NCBI GenBank assembly: GCA_963070105.1
Contig: OY718804.1
Span: 7,981,817 to 8,045,816 of the forward strand
Direction of reading: 5' to 3'
Origin: Litomosoides sigmodontis
Taxonomy: Eukaryota > Nematoda > Chromadorea > Rhabditida > Onchocercidae
Length of the DNA stretch: 64,000 bases
The translations under genes were made by a program, and so were the position numbers. Below the pieces are notes generated by a model, which saw nothing but the letters and a program-made list of their open reading frames with translations, was not told the DNA's origin and did no database searches. This document shows positions 29,101 through 38,100 of the stretch, one piece after another. Each line of letters begins with the position of its first letter. The stretch's first letter is position 1.

Positions 29101-32100
29101 AAATTGATTCCCTTATTTTCCGAAAAAAAATGTCAATTTCATGCCACTCCGTGTTTTTCGATTCTTTGATTACAAATTATTATTGTTAGCTTTCCATCAA
29201 TCAGGATGATTGGATGCACGAAAAAGACAACTTCAAGTGATCGTACGAAAATTATTTGTTTGTCACAAATATTTATAGGTACGTATAAGGACCCATCGAA
29301 GGATGATACGGGTGAGTTTGCACTAACAAAACGAATATACCCTCAGTGAACAAAAAACAATCTCTTTCCTCCCTCTCTCTTTCCTCTTTTCTCTCTATTT
29401 TCTTGCGTCATTTTTATCAATTAACCCTTACCATTTTTTTGTGGAAACAAACAATTAGAAAAAAAACACGAATGCATGATAGTTTTGATTTTCTTTTGAA
29501 ATTTAATCACACAGTAGCTTTTTGATAAACCAAGCAAAGTATCACTTAAAAATGTTTCAGTTATTCTCATTTCAATCTTTTGTGCGCTACAGTTTCTGGA
29601 AATCTTTAATCGAAAATTCAATGACTTTTTGCATTCCTTCTATTCTACTCTTCAACCTACCTATTTCGTACGTAAAAAAAATCAGCAGTGGGATTCTCTA
29701 TACCTAAATGAAAATATTTGAATTAGTAATTGGATTTTGATTTGGTTTTGAGAAAGCTTTATTGAAAGAAGGATTGCTATTGGAAGTTTTAACCTGAATA
29801 ATATATGTTTCACGTAAGTCCGTAGAATGTTCAATAAATAAGCTAATTATCCAATACAGTTATTAGTTTGTTCACTGAACATTTTACGTATCTTATCGAA
29901 CACGTAAATGTGTTTGCAAAATTAAAATTTTATTTGCAAGCATTTGAACGCCATATATTTTAATGCATGGACGATGGGAAGTGAATAAATTCGTTTTTCT
30001 CAACTTACTTTTTATCAAAATCTTTTACAATACTTTCCTCTTTCCTCCTTGTCACGGCCTAACAGTTTGTTTTGAAAGTCAAATTTTTTTAATTGCTTAT
30101 CGGTTTCCTTTGATGCTTTTAACTTCCTATCAATCAAGAACTCTCCGTTGATTTGTTACGCTGAAAAGCTTCTTGGAAGCTTCAATAAATAACTTAGCAA
30201 TTAATTTATAATTGTCAACGATAAGCTTTCTGACTTTTATTACATAGAAATTATTGTTAAGTCACTGAAGGCATGTGAATTGGGAAGGAATGAGAATTGC
30301 AAGAGGGACGCTTAATTGTTTGCTTTAAGATTTGATTTTTCTTGCCCTTAACTTCTTTCGCTTCTGATTAGTAGCAGACGGGATATTTTAGACCGAACAT
30401 CCACAAACATCGATGGTTAATGCGTGGAAGACGATGATATCAAGCCAGCGGAAGAGAGCCGTTGTCGCCTGCTTCCGGATGATTCCGCTCTACGGAATAC
30501 CGAGGTATCACCTATCAGTAATCTTATCACATTGCTATCAAACGTTCTCCTCTCCTCCGCTTCCATTGATTCTCATTGCATTCAAATATATTTATTCTCT
30601 TCGAAAAAAACAATCATATCGCTTAAAAGTTTCACTCTAAGTTAATCTCTGTTGCATGAAGTTAATCTCTGTTGCAAGCATGAAGTGCAGTTTGCAGTAA
30701 TAAGAAACTAAAATTTGAATTAACAGTGAGAAGGGAACTGACAGATTTTAACTCTTTGCTTTGACTGCTTAACCTTTTCACTCAAAATTAATTTTCAAAT
30801 ACATGAATATTTCGTGTTTCAATTTGTGCCTCATTTAGGGGTATTAAATTATGACATTTTAATTAAAAAAACAAGGAAAAAATTGTTTTTCTTTCCTTTT
30901 TCATCCTCCCAATAGTGGCCGCATCAGTACAGTATTTTTAACTTATCAAAACGAATAGTTTAAAAATTTAAATGAATTAAACAGCAACAACAATACCTTT
31001 TCTTTTTCTTTTCAACTGATTGTTATTTCATGTGAGAAATATTTGTCAAATTTCACTTTCCTTTTTTCTCCTTCCAATTTATCTTTTACCTTTACGTGTA
31101 GGGTTGCGGCAAATTCATTTGTAAATTGCTAGCTCGTTAGAGTCGTAACTTTATTTTTCATGCTGTGCTGAATATGTCGTTCTTTTTACCACAGGTAACC
31201 AGTAAGGTTAAAAAAGAAAGCCTATGGAAGCGTGTCTTAACACTGCAGCGGAAACGTTTGGCAATCAGTTTGATAACGGCCGTTCATCTTTATCGAGTGG
31301 AAATGTAAGCGATGCTTTTTCAGACTGATCAAATAGGATTTCTTCAATAACAAAAACGAAAAAATAACGTATCCTTACTGTTTTATACTTTTAAAATCGC
31401 CCATTAAATGGTCGTTGCTTCTTTTATTTTACTTTGAAACATTTACGAATTAACAAAGTATTCGCTTAACAGTCAAATTACCAGATCCATTCTTCCATGA
31501 ACTCAAGTAAATCTTATTGGACGGCAATTTTGCAAATCATTGGTTAATGAAATGATTGTCGTGGAGTGTTGTTTCAAATTTGATTTAACAACTGTTGTTC
31601 TCGTTGCTTTTTTGCGAAAAGTTCAGCTAATTAAAAGTAGACTTATGTTGTCGCAAAGTTTAATTAATTTTTCACCTCGTCCACACTACTAATTATGTTT
31701 GCTTTTTCATTTCTGCTTAGTCATACATGCTTCTCACCTGCATTACGTCCCAACTGATAATTTTGCTTGCCACAATTCAGCGACTAATCCTTTTTAAAAT
31801 ACTATAAAAAAATTGTACTATAACCATAATGATTCCTTGGAGCTGAATAGATTATAATATTTCGCTAATTCTCAAAATCTCGCATTTCACTTCTGAAACT
31901 TTATTTTTCATGTAAGAATGATTTAGGCTTTTCTCTTTCATAGCAAATTTTGAACAATCAAAATAGCAATTATCCTTTACCACAATTAAACTTTTAATTT
32001 TGGAAGCAAAAATTCAAAAACCTTCGTTATCCTTAAATTTGTTGCATTATTACTAAATTTATTTTGAAGGATTTGAAAATTTCAAATTTGAAATTCAAAG

Positions 32101-35100
32101 CGTAAAAACTTTCAGACATCGAGCAATCAATTTCTTCTTGCCAGCATTCAACAAGCTTTGGCTGGAAGATGAAGATGTCGGACAGGATGCACTAATTAAA
32201 GAGCTTATAGTTAGTTTTGTGACATCTGAAATTTTTCACATACTACTGGAATATATGTGTGAGTGGATCCGGTTAATGAATCCGGCTTTCATTAACCACC
32301 TCGTTCAGCTTTAGTATTAATAAATGTTTAATTCATATGTCTCAAATGCTAATTTTCGATTATGCTGTTCTTGAAATTCTTCGTTTATATTTTGTGAAAT
32401 TCATCTCTGAGATTTTTAGCGCATCATAGTCTAATGTTGTTGCTGATAAGTGGGAGTGAGATTAAATTCACTATCAAATGTTATTGTTTTAAACTAATTA
32501 CAGGTAGATGAAGGACAGGAACAAGCACACAGTAAAACTAGCGATGATGAAGCATTAAATGATGAAAGGGATGAAAAGTTCGTTGTTTGCTGTTTATTAT
32601 TTTGATGGAAACTTACATCAAATAAGTAATTCGAAATACTTTGCTACTGAATTTATTTGCGGTTGTCAGACTGTAATTGCCGCTACTTTCAACAATCATT
32701 ATTTTACGTGATATTTTCAAATTGAATTCAATTTCAGGTCTCAAGCTCAGCCAGATCCATTGAAGCAACTAATTCAGTGCTTCCAACGTGCAGCAACAAG
32801 TGAGCAAAGTCAAACGATCTCAATTGCAAACGATTCGTTATTTGTGAATTTTGCTCAAGTGATGTCGAAATCGGTACACATCGGTGATGAGGATGAAGGT
32901 GATGATGAAGGAGAGCTTGATCAAGCGGTCAGTTAATGAATTATCTAACAACATGCAATTGATGGAATTTTAAATAAATTTAAGAATTTCTATGCTTTAG
33001 CAAAAAGAAGAAGTATCGCAAGCGCTTCGAGCGGAGCAGGCAGTTCTGGCAGATCGTGGGGCAGCAATAATGTGTCTTATGTATTTATCTGCTAGTAGTG
33101 GTGAGCCTAGCGATATGGTAGCGGAAGCCTTGCAACTTGGCATTCATCTCCTCAATGGCGGAAACAGTCAAATTCAGGAGGTTCAGCTATTTTCGTACTC
33201 CATCACTTTGGGAAATTACAATTACGTCGATCGATGTGTATAAATAAAGGATAGTTGTTTCTATGCTTCCCACAAACTCTTCGTTTAACCCAAGTGTATA
33301 ATCAGTCCAACTAATTAGCAACCTGTCTGAAATGACAAAAAGTTAATAAGTATTATTTTACCAAACAGACGATAAAGAACAAAAAACTTTAAAATATAAT
33401 GAATTACCTTACTATACTACTGATAGGTACATTAATCGTTCATGTAATATTAGGTTTTTGTGCAATCGTTACAGATGCTGATCAGTTACTTGCAATTGAA
33501 GAAGGATGTTCGCTTCTTTACTTCATTAGCTGGCTTGATGAATAAATGCAGTGTGTTGAATCTTGAAATGTTCGAACGACAAATTAAGGTTTCATCCATC
33601 TTTCCTGTTGTATAAATTATTTTTCGTTTCTTCAAAATTTTAATTTAACTTTTACTTAAATTACAGGCTGAAGGTCTTGGTATGGGCGCTGAATTAGCTG
33701 CTGCTGCTAATCAGAATCTAAATGATTCTGAATTTACATGCAGCCTTTTTCGCTTTTTACAACTAACTTGCGAAGGACACAATTTAGGTATTAAATTAAC
33801 TTGAACTAAATAATTCAGAAGAGTGTGAGGTAAATCTTCGAGGATTTTATCCTCAAAAATAATTGAGCTATTAATTTTACCATCAGTGTAACAATTATTT
33901 AAAAAAATTTTTTCAGAATTTCAAAATTATCTTCGAGCTCAACCTGGACATACGACAAGTGTAAATCTGATTAATTGCACGGTTGATTATTTGCTAAGAT
34001 TGCAAGAATCAGTGATGGATTTTTATTGGCACTACTCAAGTAAAGATGTAATCGATGAAAGTGGTAAAGAGTATTTCCTACGAGCTATTCACGTATGCAG
34101 CCAAGTATTTAATACACTTACTGAAAGCATACAGGTAACTTCTCCTTCTGTAGAAATTTATCATGCACTGATATAAATGAGCAAAAGCAAAAGGTGATAA
34201 GTGAATTTTCAGGGTCCATGTACTGGGAATCAGATGACACTTGCGAATTCTCGCTTATGGGACGCAATCAATGGATTCTTCTTTCTCTTCGCACATATGA
34301 TGGAAAAATTGTACAAAAACAGTACACAACTGGAATTGTTAAGGGAATTCTTGAATTTACAGAAGGATATGATTGTGTTAATGCTATCAATGCTTGAAGG
34401 TATGTGTTGTGATTCCTATACAACGATGAGATGTGAAGTAGAAGATCATAGCTTCACTCGTTGCTAATTTTCGTGCCAAACAAAGTGCAGCATTTTGAGT
34501 AGCAAAGAATTTATCTCAGTTATTAATTTCAATTTCAAATTTCTAGGAAATGTGCTCAATGGATCTATTGGTAAACAAATGGTTGATGCATTGGTTGAAA
34601 GTGAGCAAAATGTAGAAATGATATTGAAATTTTCGGATATGTTCTTGAAGCTAAAAGATTTGACAACTTCACAAGCGTTCCAAGACTTCGATACTAATCG
34701 TGACGGTTGGATTTCACCTAAAGAATTTCAACGTGCTATGGAAAGTCAGAAAATGTATTCTGTGTAAGTTGTCCAAAGTATTGATGGGAGTTTGCTCATT
34801 CTTATTATTAAAGTTATTTGTTTCAAACCTTTTGGAATACTGTTGTGGTTGAAATTTTTTTGAACTTCAATAGTATTACTAGCTTAAATAGTTGGCTAAT
34901 TTCACATTCCATCTTAGTTCACTAAAAAAGAAAAAAGAAATCGGTTAAAATACTCTATTGCAGTGAGGAAATAACATACCTGATGATGTGTACGGATGTG
35001 AATAATGATGGTAAAGTGGATTACATGGAATTTACTGAACGTTTCCACAATCCGGCACGAGATATCGGTTTGCGATATTTGATTTTTTTTGTTCCTGAAT

Positions 35101-38100
35101 AAAGAGCTTAGGCTTAGACATGTTACTGCTTTAGATGTCAACGTTTACAATAGCTATTCATCTAATGAAGATTGTTACTCAGGTAAATCTCACCACAGTT
35201 GAAACAGGTTCCTACTAATGACTATATTAGTATGTTTGTCTGTGGACAGTTACAACACAGTTGAATATGGCTGAAATAGCTGAACAGATGAAATGCTTGT
35301 TTGAATTTATCGGAAATTGTTATAAGTAAGAAAGATCTTAACAGGTTTCAACGTAGCTGTATTGCTTACAAATCTCAAGGAGCATATTACAAATGATCCA
35401 CGTCTGGAGAAAATAATTAAGCAAGCTAGCAGTTTGTTAGAATATTTCGATCCTTATTTGGGTCGAATTGAGATAATGGGTTCTAGCAAGAAAGTGGAGA
35501 AGATCTATTTTGAAATTCAAGAATCCTGGCTGGAGCAATGGAGTAAACAACAGATCAGGCAAGTTTTTAAATTAAATAATTGAATTATTGAAGGATTTTA
35601 ATTTTTTCGACGAAAAATTACAAAAAAGAAATTTTTATTAACTAAAATATTTTTTTTATTAACTAAAATGCTAATAGAAGTTGATGTTTTTTTGCAGAGA
35701 CTCCAAGAATTCTTTCCTCTTTAACGTACTTCAAGATGATGGTGGCGATCAAGGAAAACTGGAAGCATTTATTAATTTTTGTGAAGACACTATTTTTGAG
35801 GTGTGATTTCTTGCACTCTTCTCCTTGCTCCTTAAAGGCTGTCAGAATTTAACTTCAAAATAGTTGCTTTCCTTTACTGTCAACGAATCTTCCTCATTCA
35901 CAGTCACAGAGGAATGAAATTTAGATGCAACACGCAGCAGAAATTAGTGCAGGTGATGTGGCAGATTCAAAAATTGAACGAGCCAAGAAACAACGTGACT
36001 ATTTTCTACAGCAAACTTCAGCTGGCTCGTACGTAATTTTATCTGTAGTGGGATAAACTGTAATTTTCATTTAAAATCAATAATTACGATCTAATTCTCA
36101 TCATTTTGTGATTCATTCTGATATATTTGAAATGAAAATCGAACTTAACCATGTAGTGAAGTAGGAAGATTTTCTTCATTGTAACATTTCATATTTTATG
36201 CTTTTCCCTTATAATTAAAATTTGGTGTAAAATTAAAATAAGTGCTTTTTGTTTTGTTTTCAGACAAATTTCGGCAACTTTCAAAACTGGATTTAGCTAT
36301 GGTGTTAATGTGGCAAATGCTCTAAAGCCGGCAAATGTAAAAAAAATATTCAACAAAGCTAATGCTACTGTCAGGTCGAATTTTCATGAATTCATATTTC
36401 GAAAGATTAAGGTTAACGGAAGATTAATTAAGGTTCTTACGATTTCTTCAACTATTAGTGATAATATGAAAGTTTAGCAAAATTCATGTGCTGTTTGACG
36501 CAGAAGTTTTGCAACTATTGGGATTTGAAATATTAGCAAATTTTATGAAATTACATTTGTAAATTAGTAGTTAGAATTTTCACACGGAAATTTCAGATCA
36601 ATGACATGGGCGCAGCTAATATTTGCCATTATTACTCTTTCAATAAAAGTTTCGATGAGTGCAACAATGTTCATACATTTGATTATCTTCACATTCTTCC
36701 GATTCTGCTATTATCTGATGACGTCGGATCGTGATGAATTCGAAGTCGAACAAGCTGCATTACCGATGCCTGAAAGGTATTATGTTTAATGTGTAACACT
36801 TATTGTTTGTGTGATTAAAGTAAACTTAATAATTAAGCTGCCTTGCAGCTCCAATATGCAATATGCCTCTCCAGTTTGGCCAACGTTTCAACAGTACCAA
36901 CATTCCTGTAATTACGATGTATTTGGCGTACGTCTACCATCATCCACTTTTCCTCAAACACCACAAACAACACCTCAAGGACAGTCAAAAACAGAAGGTT
37001 TTTGCCTGCTTATTTTTGTTATTAATTAATGATTAGTATATATGAATATAAATCATTTACGTTCCTCACAATCAACCTATGTAATTTTATAGTCTTTGAT
37101 TTCTGTGAAATTTACTAAATTAATTGAATGAATATTTTGTCGATTGTTGTGCAGGAACTTATTTTAAAAGACAAATGCTCAATTATTTTATATCATTCAA
37201 GATGTTCCTTTTTTTAAATCAAATTATTTTATGAAAAAATAACTTTAGCTACAAATACATCTGCATCAGTTCATTCAGAAAGCGTATTGAAACCATCTGC
37301 GACTGTGCAACGGGGTCCAAGGTGAGTTATTCCACTTCGTTATGTGGCATTCACTAAAAGAAGATTATCAGTTCATACTGAAAAATTATTCTAATTAATT
37401 CCAGTTTGTATGAAACTCAAAGTGTTAACGGTACAATTGCTCATTGCAATCAAATAGCTTCACCGACAGTATCGGAATATGGCGTTAACGATTATTATGA
37501 GCCAAAAATTGCTGAACAAATTTCGTTGCGTAATCGAGGATCATTACTTGTCAGTTTATTTCAACTGCTTCTCTCACTTTTTTTCTTTATATTTAAAATA
37601 AACATATCCAGTAGTATTTAATTAAGCAAATGAATTAGATTTCATGGAATAATTATTCTGCAGAGCGTTTATAATTGTTAGCATTTCTTGATTTTTCACT
37701 TTTTAGAATATGTTGGCTCGTAATTTCAAGACAATTGAAAAGACCACGCTATATTTAGCCTTTTTCATCAACGTCATTTTACTGTTTCATCGAATACGAA
37801 TTTCAGATAATGTAACATCACAGGATGAAGCTGGTAGGTATTACTGCTCTATTTACATTTGGGAATAAATATCGGAATAAGGAAGGATTAAATTGCTAGA
37901 GAAAATTGAATTATTTATAGATGAAGATATGGAATCAATTTATATCAGTGGCGTGATACTGCCGTATACGTCATATGAGGTGACCGGATGGATGTTGGCA
38001 CAGGTTATTCGTTTTTATTTTATTTGATGCTAAGTGTATTGGGATAATGATGATAATCTATAAAGGTGTGAGATTTTTATTTTCATTGAAACCGTTCAGT

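Larger units (their letters stand above)
28322..32115 (+). other. unc-68: unc-68 alternative-splicing region between exons 77 and 79
   Basis: This is the longest non-coding stretch within the gene: introns 28322-30391, 30505-31194 and 31305-32115 around alternative exons 78a and 78b. It contains CT-rich tracts (about 28627-28662 and 29355-29400), three TGCATG hexamers (29473, 29964, 30653), an imperfect 20-base tandem duplication at 30641-30683 and a candidate 33-base microexon (29279-29311). I see no nested gene on either strand. Confidence 0.8.
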
